DNA of 64,000 bases from Bordetella genomosp. 7 (GTDB lineage: Bacteria > Pseudomonadota > Gammaproteobacteria > Burkholderiales > Burkholderiaceae_B). The translations under genes were made by a program, and so were the position numbers. This document shows positions 8,046 through 16,390 of this stretch, in pieces. The DNA is taken from assembly GCF_002261265.1 (NCBI RefSeq), contig NZ_NEVK01000006.1, forward strand, positions 248,001 through 312,000, written 5' to 3'. The stretch's first letter is position 1; each line of letters starts with the position of its first letter. Below the pieces are notes generated by a model. It was not told the origin of the DNA, searched no databases, and saw only the letters and a list, made by a program, of their open reading frames with translations.

Positions 8046-9770
8046 ATGCGGCCCAATCCTGCTTCTGTGCGTACCGGCATCCTTGCCACCTCCACCCTCG
8101 CAATCCTGGTCTGCGGCCCCGCCTATGCGGACGGCCCCTTGCGCGGCAACCCGGTAGACGCGATGCCGCGCATACAAACGCCCGCCAATACGGGGGCTCC
8201 GCAGGCGCAGCCCGCGTTGCAAGCGCCCACCCCCGAACAACAGGCCGTGCAGGCGCTGCTGGCGCAACGCATCGTGCCGAGCAATTTCGATGTGTCCGGC
8301 GTACGTGCGCTGCCCTTTGACGAGGTGGCAGCCATACTGACACCGCTAGCGGGCAAGCAGACCACGATCGGCGCCCTGGTGGCAGAAGTCGACAAGATCA
8401 CGGCGCTGTATCGCGAACGAGGCTATCCGCTGTCGTTCGCGCTGCTGCAGAACCAGAGCTTCGCCAACGGACTGGTGGTTGTTACGGTGGTGGAAGGCTA
8501 TATCGGGCAGGTGCGCATCGACGGCGACATCGGCAATGCGCGCGATCGCCTGGAAGACCTTGCGGCGCCGTTGATGGAAGAACGGCCCCTGACACAGGCA
8601 ACGCTGGAGCGTGTGCTGAATTTGATGCGCACCGTACCGGGCGTGCGTTTCGAGCCGGCGCTGGACTTGCCGCGGCGGGCCGACGGCGCCACTGAACTGG
8701 TGCTGAACGCCACCCGCCGCCCCGTCACGGCCGATGGCGGCGTGGCCGACCTGGGCACCGGCATGCAGCCGCTGGTCAACGTGGGCACCAACAGCCTGAC
8801 GCCGCTGGGCGAGCAGGTGCGGCTTACTGCCAGCGTACCGCTCAACAGTGACGATGTACGCTATGTGGCCGCCGCCATCACCGTGCCGCTGGGCGCCGAC
8901 GGGCTGGCGCTGCATGTGGATGCCCATCACTACAATTCCCACCCGCAGGATGATGCGGTGGAGCGGCTGGGGTACGACCGCGAAGTCACCAACAACCGTC
9001 TGGCCGTTGCGTTGAGCTACCCCCTGCTGCTGAACAACCGGCGGTCGCTGACCGCGACGGCAGGCGTGTACGCCGTGGATGCGAAAGATCGCTACGAGGC
9101 GCGCGCAAACGACAACTGGCTGCAGCAGGACGTGGACGTGCGCGCGGCGACCGCGGAATTGCGTTACCGCGACGTGCTGCCCACGCGGTCCACCGAAATC
9201 GGGCTGGGCGTGTCGCAGGGCTTCAATGCGGCGGGCGCCAGCAAGACCGTGAAGACCAACTATGGCTACACCGGCGTACCCGACGTAAGCCTGAATTTCA
9301 CGCGGTACAACCTGGATGTGCGGCAAACGTTCAGCCTGCCCGCGCAGTTCGGGCTGGTGCTGAGCGGCGCTGGCCAGTACAGCGACGACATACTGCCCAG
9401 TTCGGAACAAGTGTCGTATGGCAGCTGGCGATACGCCATGGGCTATCCGCAAGGCGAAAAGAGCGGCGACAAAGGCGTGGGCGTGTCCGCCGAAATCAAC
9501 CGCCGCTTCAATGTGGGCTGGACCTACCTGAACAGCGTGCAACCCTATGCCATGGTGGACTACGCCCGCACCTGGTACAACAACAGCACGATCCAGAAAA
9601 ACAACCCCGGCCACCTGTCGTCTGTTGGCCTTGGCCTGCGCTTCACCGACGACAAGCATTACCTGTTCGACTTCAACGTCGCCAAGCCGGTGGGCGCGCG
9701 CACGGCGGACGACGACGACCGCGGCTTGCGCTTCAACGCCAACTACTCGTTGTTCTACGACGCCTTCTGA
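8046..9770 (+). CDS. TpsB/ShlB/FhaC-family outer-membrane transporter
   Basis: 574 residues, the usual length for two-partner-secretion transporters. A signal peptide (TGILATSTLAILVCGPAYA), a proline-rich linker, and a POTRA_2 domain (FDVSGVRALPFDEVAAILTP to VVEGYIGQVRIDGDIG, ~residues 75-170) precede a ShlB-type domain and a 16-strand-like barrel ending FNANYSLFYDAF with terminal Phe. The L6-loop region reads YAMGYPQGEKSGDKGVG, so the usual VRGY/F arginine appears replaced, while SGDKG is kept. TpsB proteins normally export a large TpsA exoprotein; none is encoded beside it. The next gene is a repeat lipoprotein. The start has no good Shine-Dalgarno site. Confidence 0.88.
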   Translation: MRPNPASVRTGILATSTLAILVCGPAYADGPLRGNPVDAMPRIQTPANTGAPQAQPALQAPTPEQQAVQALLAQRIVPSNFDVSGVRALPFDEVAAILTPLAGKQTTIGALVAEVDKITALYRERGYPLSFALLQNQSFANGLVVVTVVEGYIGQVRIDGDIGNARDRLEDLAAPLMEERPLTQATLERVLNLMRTVPGVRFEPALDLPRRADGATELVLNATRRPVTADGGVADLGTGMQPLVNVGTNSLTPLGEQVRLTASVPLNSDDVRYVAAAITVPLGADGLALHVDAHHYNSHPQDDAVERLGYDREVTNNRLAVALSYPLLLNNRRSLTATAGVYAVDAKDRYEARANDNWLQQDVDVRAATAELRYRDVLPTRSTEIGLGVSQGFNAAGASKTVKTNYGYTGVPDVSLNFTRYNLDVRQTFSLPAQFGLVLSGAGQYSDDILPSSEQVSYGSWRYAMGYPQGEKSGDKGVGVSAEINRRFNVGWTYLNSVQPYAMVDYARTWYNNSTIQKNNPGHLSSVGLGLRFTDDKHYLFDFNVAKPVGARTADDDDRGLRFNANYSLFYDAF

Positions 9771-9794
9771 TCCTTTCGACGCCGTCCTGGCGTA

Positions 9795-9818
9795 GGGCCC
9801 GCCCGGCGTTGCGGGCCC
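9795..9818 (+). terminator. GC hairpin after the TpsB-like gene
   Basis: GGGCCCGC (9795-9802) pairs with GCGGGCCC (9811-9818) across an 8-base loop, 25 bases after the stop codon. No T tract follows, so it is a terminator-like hairpin rather than a classic intrinsic terminator. Confidence 0.45.
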
Positions 9819-9822
9819 GCGC

Positions 9823-9875
9823 GTTACGTAACATCACAGGAAACGTAACGTCATGTACCCCTGAAACCGTAACAT
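9823..9875 (+). promoter_or_regulatory. Cluster of GTAAC motifs upstream of the lipoprotein gene
   Basis: GTTACGTAAC (9823-9832, a perfect 10-base palindrome), GTAACGT (9845-9851) and GTAACAT (9869-9875) recur in a 53-base stretch. Related words lie upstream of the TpsB-like gene, suggesting co-regulation of the two. No regulator is assigned by sequence alone. Confidence 0.45.
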
Positions 9876-10093
9876 TCGCAGCGACCGGAACGTCGCTAAT
9901 TTGCCAATTTCGCTTTTAAGAAAACTTCTTTGATTAGCCGGTTAGTCGTTGATTAAAAAGAGATTTTCCTGCGCTATCACATCTCGTATTTCTGCGATTT
10001 TCCAGTTGAATCAAAAGTTGGCACGGATTGTGCTTTGAAGTGGGTGTAACCGGTGCATAACCGCGCCGTCTCGTCCACAACAGGAGTGCAATC

Positions 10094-11656
10094 ATGTCTG
10101 CGAATTCTTCCGACGTACGTCGCGTCTCACGCGTGTTGGCCAAGTCGGCCATGGTAGTGGCTCTGGCCGCCGCTCTTGCCGCCTGCGGCGGTGGCAGCGG
10201 CGGCGGCAAGAAGTCGGCCGGGCTGCCCGGCGGCGGCGGGGGCGGCGGCGGTGGCAACCCGCCGGCGGGCCTGCCGGCCGGATTGCTGGAAACGACGCTG
10301 GGCAATACCGGCGACGCGGTCGACAATGCCCTGCCGCTGCAACTGGGCGATGCGCTGGGCGGCGTCGGCAAGTCGCTGGACCCGACCCTGGCGCCGGTGG
10401 TTGACACGGTTACCGGGCTGACCCAGCAAGTTGGCGCGGCCACTGGCTTGGGCGCGCCGGTCGACGGCGTGCTGACCCAAGTCGGCGGCGTCGTCAGCAA
10501 TCTGGGAGATACCGTATCCGGCACCGGCCTGCCCGGCGGCCTGGACACCGGCGTGGGCGGCCTGGTCAGCGGCCTGGGCGACACCGTCGCCAGCGTGGGC
10601 GGCCTGCTCAATGCCGACCCCGACAATCCTCAACCCCTGACCACCGTGCTGGGCAACGCCACCAATGCAGTGGGCGCGCTGACCGGCGGCCTGGCTGGCG
10701 AAGGCGGCCTGCTCAACCCGGTCACGGGCCTGGTGGGCGGATTGACCGCCGGCCTGGGAGACGGCAACACGTTGCCTATTCTGGAGCCGACGCTGGGCAA
10801 CACCGGCACGGCCGTCGACAACATCCTGCCGCTGGGCCTGAACCCGGCCCTGGGCGGCGTGGGTAAAAGCCTCGACGGCGTAGTCAGCCCCGTGGCCGGC
10901 CAGGTCGTCAGCCTGACGCAGCAAGTCGGCGGCGCGACCGGCCTGGGCGCTCCGGTGGCCGGGCTGCTGACGCAGATCGGCGGCACCCTGGCCGGCGCCA
11001 ACGGCGCGCTGCCCGACGGCACCCCGCTCGACGGCGTACTGAGCAACCTGGGCAATGCGGTTGCCAGCCTGGGCGGAGTGCTGCACGCCACTCCGCAGAA
11101 CCCCAACCCGCTGGGCGGCACGCTGGGCGGCGTGACCGGCGCGGTGGCTTCGTTGACCGGCAGCCTGGGCGGCGTGACGGGCGGCGGCGAAGGCGGGCTG
11201 CTCGCTCCGGTTACCGGCCTGCTGGGTGGCCTGGGTGGCGGTAACGGCGGCGCCAACGGCGGCCTGCTGGCTCCTGTCACCGGCCTGGTCGGCGGCCTGA
11301 CCGGCGGCCTGGGTGGCGGCACGGGCGGCGCCAATGGCGGCCTGCTGGCCCCCGTCACCGGACTGGTCGGCGGCTTGACCGGCGGCCTGGGCGGCGGCAA
11401 CGGCGGCTCCAACGGCGGCCTGCTGGCTCCCGTCACCGGCCTGGTCGGCGGCTTGACCGGCGGCCTGGGTGGCGGTAACGGCGGCGCCAATGGCGGCCTG
11501 CTGGCTCCCGTCACCGGCCTGGTGGGTGGCCTGACCGGCGGCCTGACGGGTGGAACGGGCGGCGGCACGGGCGGCGCTGGCGGCAATGCCAGCGGCGGCC
11601 TGCTGGGCGGACTGCTGGGCGGCGTGCTCGGCGGCCTGGGCGGCGGCGCCAATTAA
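10094..11656 (+). CDS. Glycine-rich tandem-repeat surface lipoprotein
   Basis: 520 residues of unrecognised function. An export signal ends in the lipobox LAAC (Cys31), followed by Gly-rich tracts. Residues 64-228 and from 229 form a tandem duplication: TLGNTGDAVDNALPL pairs with TLGNTGTAVDNILPL, and TQQVGAATGLGAPVDG with TQQVGGATGLGAPVAG. From ~367 on come 26-residue repeats of the type GGLLAPVTGLVGGLTGGL plus GGGNGGAN. Charged residues are very rare and there are no aromatics in the repeats. Automated pipelines may call it collagen-like, but Gly is not every third residue. It follows a TpsB-like transporter and precedes a MarR gene. A role as a secreted or surface-exposed structural protein or adhesin is inference. 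Confidence 0.8.
   Translation: MSANSSDVRRVSRVLAKSAMVVALAAALAACGGGSGGGKKSAGLPGGGGGGGGGNPPAGLPAGLLETTLGNTGDAVDNALPLQLGDALGGVGKSLDPTLAPVVDTVTGLTQQVGAATGLGAPVDGVLTQVGGVVSNLGDTVSGTGLPGGLDTGVGGLVSGLGDTVASVGGLLNADPDNPQPLTTVLGNATNAVGALTGGLAGEGGLLNPVTGLVGGLTAGLGDGNTLPILEPTLGNTGTAVDNILPLGLNPALGGVGKSLDGVVSPVAGQVVSLTQQVGGATGLGAPVAGLLTQIGGTLAGANGALPDGTPLDGVLSNLGNAVASLGGVLHATPQNPNPLGGTLGGVTGAVASLTGSLGGVTGGGEGGLLAPVTGLLGGLGGGNGGANGGLLAPVTGLVGGLTGGLGGGTGGANGGLLAPVTGLVGGLTGGLGGGNGGSNGGLLAPVTGLVGGLTGGLGGGNGGANGGLLAPVTGLVGGLTGGLTGGTGGGTGGAGGNASGGLLGGLLGGVLGGLGGGAN
10283..11200 (+). repeat. Tandem duplication of a ~165-codon module
   Basis: Inside the lipoprotein gene, codons 64-228 (10283-10777) resemble the following ~140 codons (10778-11200) almost end to end: each begins with LE(T/P)TLGNTG, contains GGVGKSLD and TQQVG(A/G)ATGLGAPV, and ends in GGLL(N/A)PVTGL. 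This points to an old internal duplication. Confidence 0.7.
11192..11569 (+). repeat. Direct repeats of 78 bases in the lipoprotein gene
   Basis: Units begin at 11192 (short, 66 bases), 11258, 11336, 11414 and 11492. The full units are 78 bases (26 codons) and nearly identical in DNA, with mainly synonymous changes. Such arrays can change copy number by slippage or recombination. Confidence 0.85.
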
Positions 11657-11685
11657 CCGGATCGGCGGACAAAGGAGAGTGAACC

Positions 11686-12231
11686 ATGCTGCAGCTGGCT
11701 TCGACCCCGTACCTTGGCCGCCCTTTCGCCTCGGTTTCTGAAAGTGACGAGAATCGGCCTGGCATGATCGACGAAATTGCAGTGATGCTGGGGCGGCAGT
11801 TCGCCGCCTACACGGCAGCGTGCCAGGCATCGTTGTCGGAAAAGATGGGCATTGCGCTGGCGGACCTGAAGGCGTTGGACCTCGTGCTGGAATTCGAGTC
11901 CCTGCCGACCGGCCAGCTGGCGCAATTGCTGGGCATCAGCCCCGGCGGCGCCACCGCACTCATCAACCGGTTGGAAGAGGCCGGATATGTCGAGCGCGGC
12001 CGCCACCCGCTGGACCGCCGGATCATCGTGATCCGGCCGGTGCAGGAGCAGTGCCAGGCGCTGCTGGCCGAACGCCAGGCAATCGCCCGCGAAGTGACGC
12101 TATTGGCGCGCAACTTCGATACCGCGCAACTGGAAACCATCCAGAGCTTCTTGTCGCAATGCCTGAAGGCCTTGCGGCACGACACGCGCGTATGGCTGGA
12201 AACCCGCCACATGCGCGGGCTTGACGGCTGA
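11686..12231 (+). CDS. MarR-family transcriptional regulator
   Basis: 181-residue winged-helix repressor-type protein. The HTH is visible at LPTGQLAQLLGISPGGATAL with INRLEEAGYVERGRH next, and the wing HPLDRRIIVIRP, flanked by helices for dimerisation. It has a longer N-terminus (~35 residues, MLQLASTPYLGRPF...) than many MarR proteins. An AGGAG ribosome site precedes ATG 11686 and the gene lies 29 bases after the glycine-rich lipoprotein gene in the same direction, so the two are probably co-transcribed. It may control the lipoprotein and the TpsB-like gene through the GTAAC motifs upstream of both; this is inference. Confidence 0.85.
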   Translation: MLQLASTPYLGRPFASVSESDENRPGMIDEIAVMLGRQFAAYTAACQASLSEKMGIALADLKALDLVLEFESLPTGQLAQLLGISPGGATALINRLEEAGYVERGRHPLDRRIIVIRPVQEQCQALLAERQAIAREVTLLARNFDTAQLETIQSFLSQCLKALRHDTRVWLETRHMRGLDG

Positions 12232-12258
12232 ACGGGCCGGGGCAAGCGCGCTGGCTCG

Positions 12259-13944
12259 CTAGCGCGCTTGCCCGAATGCCAGCCGTGGAACCGCCGCCAG
12301 CAGGCGGCGGGTCATTTCGTGCCGCGGCGCATGCAACACCGCATCGGCACTGCCCTCTTCCACGATCTGACCGCCATGCATGATGGCGATGCGATCCGCC
12401 AGATATTCCACGACGCCGAAGTTGTGGGTAATGAACAGATAGGCAATACCCAACTCGGCCTGCAGCTCGCGCAGCAGGTCCAGGATCTGCGCCTGCACTG
12501 ACACATCGAGCGCGGACGTGGGCTCGTCGCATATCAAGACCCGGGGCTCCACCGCCAATGCGCGCGCGATGGCGATGCGCTGGCGCTGCCCGCCGGAAAA
12601 TTCGTGCGGGTAACGGGCCGAGGTATCGGCCGGCAGACCGACGCGCCGCAAGAGATCCTGCACGCGCTCGCGCCGCTGCGCCTCGGGCATGTGCGGCTTC
12701 AGCGTGGCGATGCCCTCGTCAAGGATATCGCCCACCCGCATGCGCGGGTTCAATGACGCGTAAGGATCCTGGAATACGATCTGGATGTCCTGGCGAAGCC
12801 TGCGCAATTCGCGGCGGCCGGCATGCAGCAGGTCTTGCCCGTCCAGCAGCGCGCTGCCGCTTACCTTGGCGCCTTCAACCAGCCGCAGCAAGGCCTTGCC
12901 GGTGGTGGTCTTGCCGCAACCCGACTCGCCGAGCAGGGCCAGGGTTTCACCCGCCCTGAGGGTGAAGGTCACGCCATTGACAGCCTGCACCCACGAATCG
13001 ATGCGGCGCAGCAGGCCCTTGCGCACCGGATAGTGCACCAGCAGGTTCTGCACGTCGAGCACAACATCGCCGGCAGCCGGACGCGACGCGCAAGCGCCGG
13101 ACGCCGCCGGCGCGGCCGACTGGCCGCCTGCCAGCGGCCGGCCGCGCTTTTCATAGCTGGGAATCGCGTCGAACAACTGACGGGCATAGGGGTGTCGCGG
13201 CGCCTCGAAAAAAACGTCTGCCGGCGCGCTTTCAACAATTTCGCCGCCGCGCATCAGCGCCACGTGCTGGGCCACATTGCGCACCACCGCCAGGTCGTGC
13301 GTAATCAGAAGAATGGCCATGCCGATATCACGCTGGATATCGGCAAGCAGTTCCAGCACCTGCGCCTGCACGGTAACGTCCAGCGCCGTGGTCGGTTCAT
13401 CGGCAATCAGCAGCGCCGGCTCGGCCGCCAGCGCAATGGCAATCATGATGCGCTGCTTCTGCCCGCCGGAAAACTGGAACGGGTAGTCGTCGATGCGACG
13501 TTCGGGATCGGGAATGCCCACGCGCCGCAGCCAGTCGATCGCCCGCGCGCGCGCGGCCGAGCCCCGAAGCGATGTATGCGCCGCGAGCGTTTCCAGTATC
13601 TGGTCGCCCACACGCATGACCGGGTTCAGGCTGGTGGAGGGCTCCTGGAAGATGATGCCGATGCGTCCGCCGCGCACCCCGCGCATGGCGCTTTCGGTCA
13701 ACTGGTTCAGGTCTTGCCCGTCAAGCGCGACTTGCCCGCCCACGATGCGGCCGGCGTCAGGCAGCAGGCGCAGCATCGCCAGCGCTGTCATGCTCTTGCC
13801 GCAGCCCGACTCGCCCACCAGCGCGAAGGTCTCGCCGCGCCGGATGGCCAGCTGCAGTCGCTTGACCGCATGCGTCAGGCCGGCATCGCCCGCGATGGCG
13901 ACGTCCAGGCCGTCGACGGCCAGCAAAGGTTGGGCCGGGCTCAT
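12259..13944 (-). CDS. Peptide ABC importer, fused dual ATP-binding subunit (YejF-like)
   Basis: 561 residues containing two complete ABC ATPase domains in tandem. Domain 1 has Walker A VGESGCGKS, signature FSGGQKQR and Walker B LLIADEPTTALD. Domain 2 has LGESGCGKTTTGKALL, FSGGQRQRIAIARAL and VLICDEPTSALD. Oligopeptide-transporter C-terminal extensions (RHPYARQLFDAIPSY) follow domain 1. E. coli YejF has the same two-domain layout. The ATG at 13944 overlaps the permease stop (ATGA), which sets the start. This is the last gene of the four-gene importer operon. The substrate is probably a peptide or peptide-like compound, by family only. Confidence 0.93.
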   Translation of the reverse strand: MSPAQPLLAVDGLDVAIAGDAGLTHAVKRLQLAIRRGETFALVGESGCGKSMTALAMLRLLPDAGRIVGGQVALDGQDLNQLTESAMRGVRGGRIGIIFQEPSTSLNPVMRVGDQILETLAAHTSLRGSAARARAIDWLRRVGIPDPERRIDDYPFQFSGGQKQRIMIAIALAAEPALLIADEPTTALDVTVQAQVLELLADIQRDIGMAILLITHDLAVVRNVAQHVALMRGGEIVESAPADVFFEAPRHPYARQLFDAIPSYEKRGRPLAGGQSAAPAASGACASRPAAGDVVLDVQNLLVHYPVRKGLLRRIDSWVQAVNGVTFTLRAGETLALLGESGCGKTTTGKALLRLVEGAKVSGSALLDGQDLLHAGRRELRRLRQDIQIVFQDPYASLNPRMRVGDILDEGIATLKPHMPEAQRRERVQDLLRRVGLPADTSARYPHEFSGGQRQRIAIARALAVEPRVLICDEPTSALDVSVQAQILDLLRELQAELGIAYLFITHNFGVVEYLADRIAIMHGGQIVEEGSADAVLHAPRHEMTRRLLAAVPRLAFGQAR

Positions 13945-15407
13945 GGCTGCACCTGCGTGGTTGCGCCGGCAGCGCTGGCCTGGCGGCCAGGCCGGAAGCG
14001 GCGTGCGCGCGGATCGAACGCATCGCGCACGGCGTCGGCAAACAGGTTCGCGGCCAGCACCAGCGCCAGCAGGAAAATGAACGCCGTGAGCAGGTTCCAC
14101 CACACCATGGGATCGCGCGACATTTCGACCCGCGCCCGGTCGATCATTGAACCGAACGAGTTCATGCTGGGGTCCACGCCTATGCCCAGATACGACAGCA
14201 CGGCCTCGTAGAGCACCAGGCCGGAAAATTCAAGCACGGCGGTAATCAGCACGATATGCATCACATTGGGCAGCAGGTGCCTGCGCATGATGTGCCAGTG
14301 CGACACGCCAAAGGCGCGCGCGGCCTGCACATATTCGAGCTCGCGCAATTTGAGGGTTTCGGCTCGCAGCAGCCGGCACAGCCCCGACCAGCCCGTCAGC
14401 CCCAGGATCATGCACAGCAGGAAGAGCCGCAAGTCGGCACGCGCGGCCGAGGTGTCGAAGAGATCCGGGTGTGTGTCGATGTACACCTGCATCATCAGCG
14501 CGCAGGCCGCCACCAGCAATACACCGGGAATTGAAGTCAGCGTCGTGTACAGGTACTGGATGGCGTCGTCGACCTTGCCCTTGAAGTAGCCCGCCGCGAT
14601 GCCGAAGCCGATGGCGGGCGGCAGCATGGCCAGGGTGGTCAGGCTGCCGATGACCAGCGCGGTGCGCACGCTTTTCAGGGCCTGCCAGAGCACGTCGTTG
14701 CCGGTGCGGTCGGTGCCGAAGACGTGATACCCCGTCGCAAGGCCCGCTACGGCGCCCACGACAACGCACAGTGCGGCGTAGGTCAGCCATATGGCCCGCC
14801 AGGGAACGTCGCTGCGGTCAGCCGCGATGTCGGCCACGGCTTGCCGCCAGCCGCCATGCCTGCGGGCCAATCCGGCCGCCAGCAGCATGCCGCCGGCCAG
14901 CGCGAAAGCAAGTCCGCCCGCCAGGCCCGCGGCCAGCCGGCGCGCCACGTCGCCCGCCCATTGCGCGTCAGGGTCATCAAGGTGCGCGCCGCCGCTGCGC
15001 AAGCGTGGAAAATGGCGCAGGGGATGCCCTTCGATCAGTTCGGTTTCCTTGGTGAACTGACGGGTCGCCAGGGGAGCCGAATAGGTTTTCTCGGGCTGCG
15101 CCAGCACCGAGCCCGCCAGCAGGCTGTCCAGCGCGGATTGCACAGCCGGCGCGTAGATCGGCGGCGCGTCGGGGGCGGCTGCGGGCACCGGCGGCAGTTG
15201 CGGACGGAAATGGATGGAATCCAGCAAGCCCACCACCGCAAACGCGCACAGCACCACGGCCGAGCACATGGCGGGCGCATCGCGGCCCACGCAGGCCCAT
15301 GTCGCGCGCAGCGTACGGCTGCGCCGCACGCGCCAGAAATAGGCCAGCACACCCGCCAGCATCAGGAACAGGGCGATATCCGTCCACAGGAACACGAACT
15401 TGGGCAT
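13941..15407 (-). CDS. Peptide ABC importer permease (YejE-like), extended
   Basis: 488-residue inner-membrane permease of the OppC/YejE type. It has a transmembrane helix near residues 8-24, a second near 48-66 ending in a proline-rich periplasmic stretch, and then the binding-protein-dependent transport domain. The EAA loop is visible as QAARAFGVSHWHIMRRHLLP, the contact site for the ATPase. It is longer than E. coli YejE (about 340 residues) because of the N-terminal part and a loop up to ~residue 165. Start ATG 15407 follows the upstream permease stop by 5 bases. Operon order is binding protein, permease, permease, ATPase. Confidence 0.9.
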   Translation of the reverse strand: MPKFVFLWTDIALFLMLAGVLAYFWRVRRSRTLRATWACVGRDAPAMCSAVVLCAFAVVGLLDSIHFRPQLPPVPAAAPDAPPIYAPAVQSALDSLLAGSVLAQPEKTYSAPLATRQFTKETELIEGHPLRHFPRLRSGGAHLDDPDAQWAGDVARRLAAGLAGGLAFALAGGMLLAAGLARRHGGWRQAVADIAADRSDVPWRAIWLTYAALCVVVGAVAGLATGYHVFGTDRTGNDVLWQALKSVRTALVIGSLTTLAMLPPAIGFGIAAGYFKGKVDDAIQYLYTTLTSIPGVLLVAACALMMQVYIDTHPDLFDTSAARADLRLFLLCMILGLTGWSGLCRLLRAETLKLRELEYVQAARAFGVSHWHIMRRHLLPNVMHIVLITAVLEFSGLVLYEAVLSYLGIGVDPSMNSFGSMIDRARVEMSRDPMVWWNLLTAFIFLLALVLAANLFADAVRDAFDPRARRFRPGRQASAAGATTQVQP

Positions 15408-15412
15408 GGCGG

Positions 15413-16390
15413 TTACTCGAAACGCACGCGGGGATCAGCCAGCGTGTATGAGATATCGGCCAGTATCAGGCCCACGATATACAGCGCCGAACCCAGGAAC
15501 ACCATGGCGCGCACAATGGAAAAATCCTGCGAATTGATGGCGTCGATGGTGTAGCTGCCCAGGCCCGGAATGCCGAAGAACGACTCGGCGATCAGGCTGC
15601 CCATGAACAGCAGCGGCAGCGCCGACACGGTGCCGGTAAGTATGGGCAGCATGGCATTGCGCAGCACGTGGCGAAACAGCACGACCCGTTCGGCCAAGCC
15701 CTTGGCGCGCGCAGTGCGGACGTAATCCTTGCCGATCTCTTCCAGGAACAGTGTCCGGTAAAAACGCGCTTCCGGCCCCAGGCGGGAAACGATGGCCACC
15801 AGCACCGGCAGCGCCAGGAACTTGATGGCATCCAACCCGCCGGCAAAGCCGGAATACGGCACCAGCCGCAGCACTTTTGCAAACAGCCACTGGCCGGCGA
15901 TGATGTAGAACAGGCTGGATATCGACAACAGGATCACGCACAGCACCACGCCCCAGAAGTCCAGCCGCGTGGCCCGGAAATACACCAGCATCAACGAGAA
16001 CACCACGCTGGCGAACAGCCCCAGGAAGAACGTGGGCAGCGCCAGCGCCAGGCTGGGCCCCATGCGCATGCGGATCTCGCGGCCGATGTCGTTGCCGGCA
16101 TCAGACGACCCGAACTCGAAGGCCAGCAGGGGCACCGACCGCTGGTAGAAAACCGTCTCGGTCAGTTGCCCGACTCCTTGCGCATCGCGATTGACGAACA
16201 GCGGCTTGTCGTAGCCATGCTCGGCCTTCCAGCGCTCGATGGCCTCCTGGCTGACCCGCTGCCCGCCGATGGCCAGGCGCGCCATGTCGTCGGGCGTATT
16301 GACCGCGAAAAAAAGAATGAACGTAAAAAGATTGACGCCCAGCAGGATCAACACCCCATACAGCAGGCGGCGGACGATGTAGGCTGTCAT
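15413..16390 (-). CDS. Peptide ABC importer permease (YejB/OppB-like)
   Basis: 325-residue permease of the OppB/YejB type. The N-terminus MTAYIVRRLLYGVLILLGVN is the typical first helix, and a YejB-like insertion follows (HGYDKPLFVNRDAQGVG...). The EAA motif appears as YVRTARAKGLAERVVLFRHV, and the conserved GSLIAESFFGIPGLGSYTI region lies near the C-terminus. The ATG at 16390 overlaps the binding-protein stop (ATGA), fixing the start. It pairs with the next permease to form the transmembrane channel. Confidence 0.92.
   Translation of the reverse strand: MTAYIVRRLLYGVLILLGVNLFTFILFFAVNTPDDMARLAIGGQRVSQEAIERWKAEHGYDKPLFVNRDAQGVGQLTETVFYQRSVPLLAFEFGSSDAGNDIGREIRMRMGPSLALALPTFFLGLFASVVFSLMLVYFRATRLDFWGVVLCVILLSISSLFYIIAGQWLFAKVLRLVPYSGFAGGLDAIKFLALPVLVAIVSRLGPEARFYRTLFLEEIGKDYVRTARAKGLAERVVLFRHVLRNAMLPILTGTVSALPLLFMGSLIAESFFGIPGLGSYTIDAINSQDFSIVRAMVFLGSALYIVGLILADISYTLADPRVRFE

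Larger units (their letters stand above)
9771..10093. other. Intergenic region upstream of the glycine-rich lipoprotein gene
   Basis: A 323-base stretch without a gene. It holds a hairpin after the TpsB-like stop (9795-9818), a cluster of GTAAC motifs (9823-9875), a short AAGAA/TTCTT inverted repeat (9918-9930), and an AT-rich 3' half that probably carries the promoter; I could not fix -35/-10 boxes. AGGAG precedes the start at 10094. Confidence 0.5.

Noticed and set aside
9948-9957. GTTGATTAAA as a further site of the GTTGATT regulon
   Set aside because: Only one half-site, without the flanking ATATA or an inverted partner, and about 45 kb away in unrelated genes.
11192-11569. Regular direct repeats as a CRISPR array
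   Set aside because: The units are 78 bases, contiguous without spacers and in frame with a gene; no cas genes are near.
10094-11656. Collagen-like triple-helix protein
   Set aside because: Glycine is abundant but not at every third position over any long stretch, and proline is sparse, so a collagen helix is not supported by the sequence.
10127-11830. Long open frames antisense to the lipoprotein gene (567 and 340 codons)
   Set aside because: They mirror the GC-rich repeat of the plus-strand gene (Ala/Gln- and Pro-rich translations), have no family match, and the plus strand has a lipobox, ribosome site and repeats that make sense as protein.
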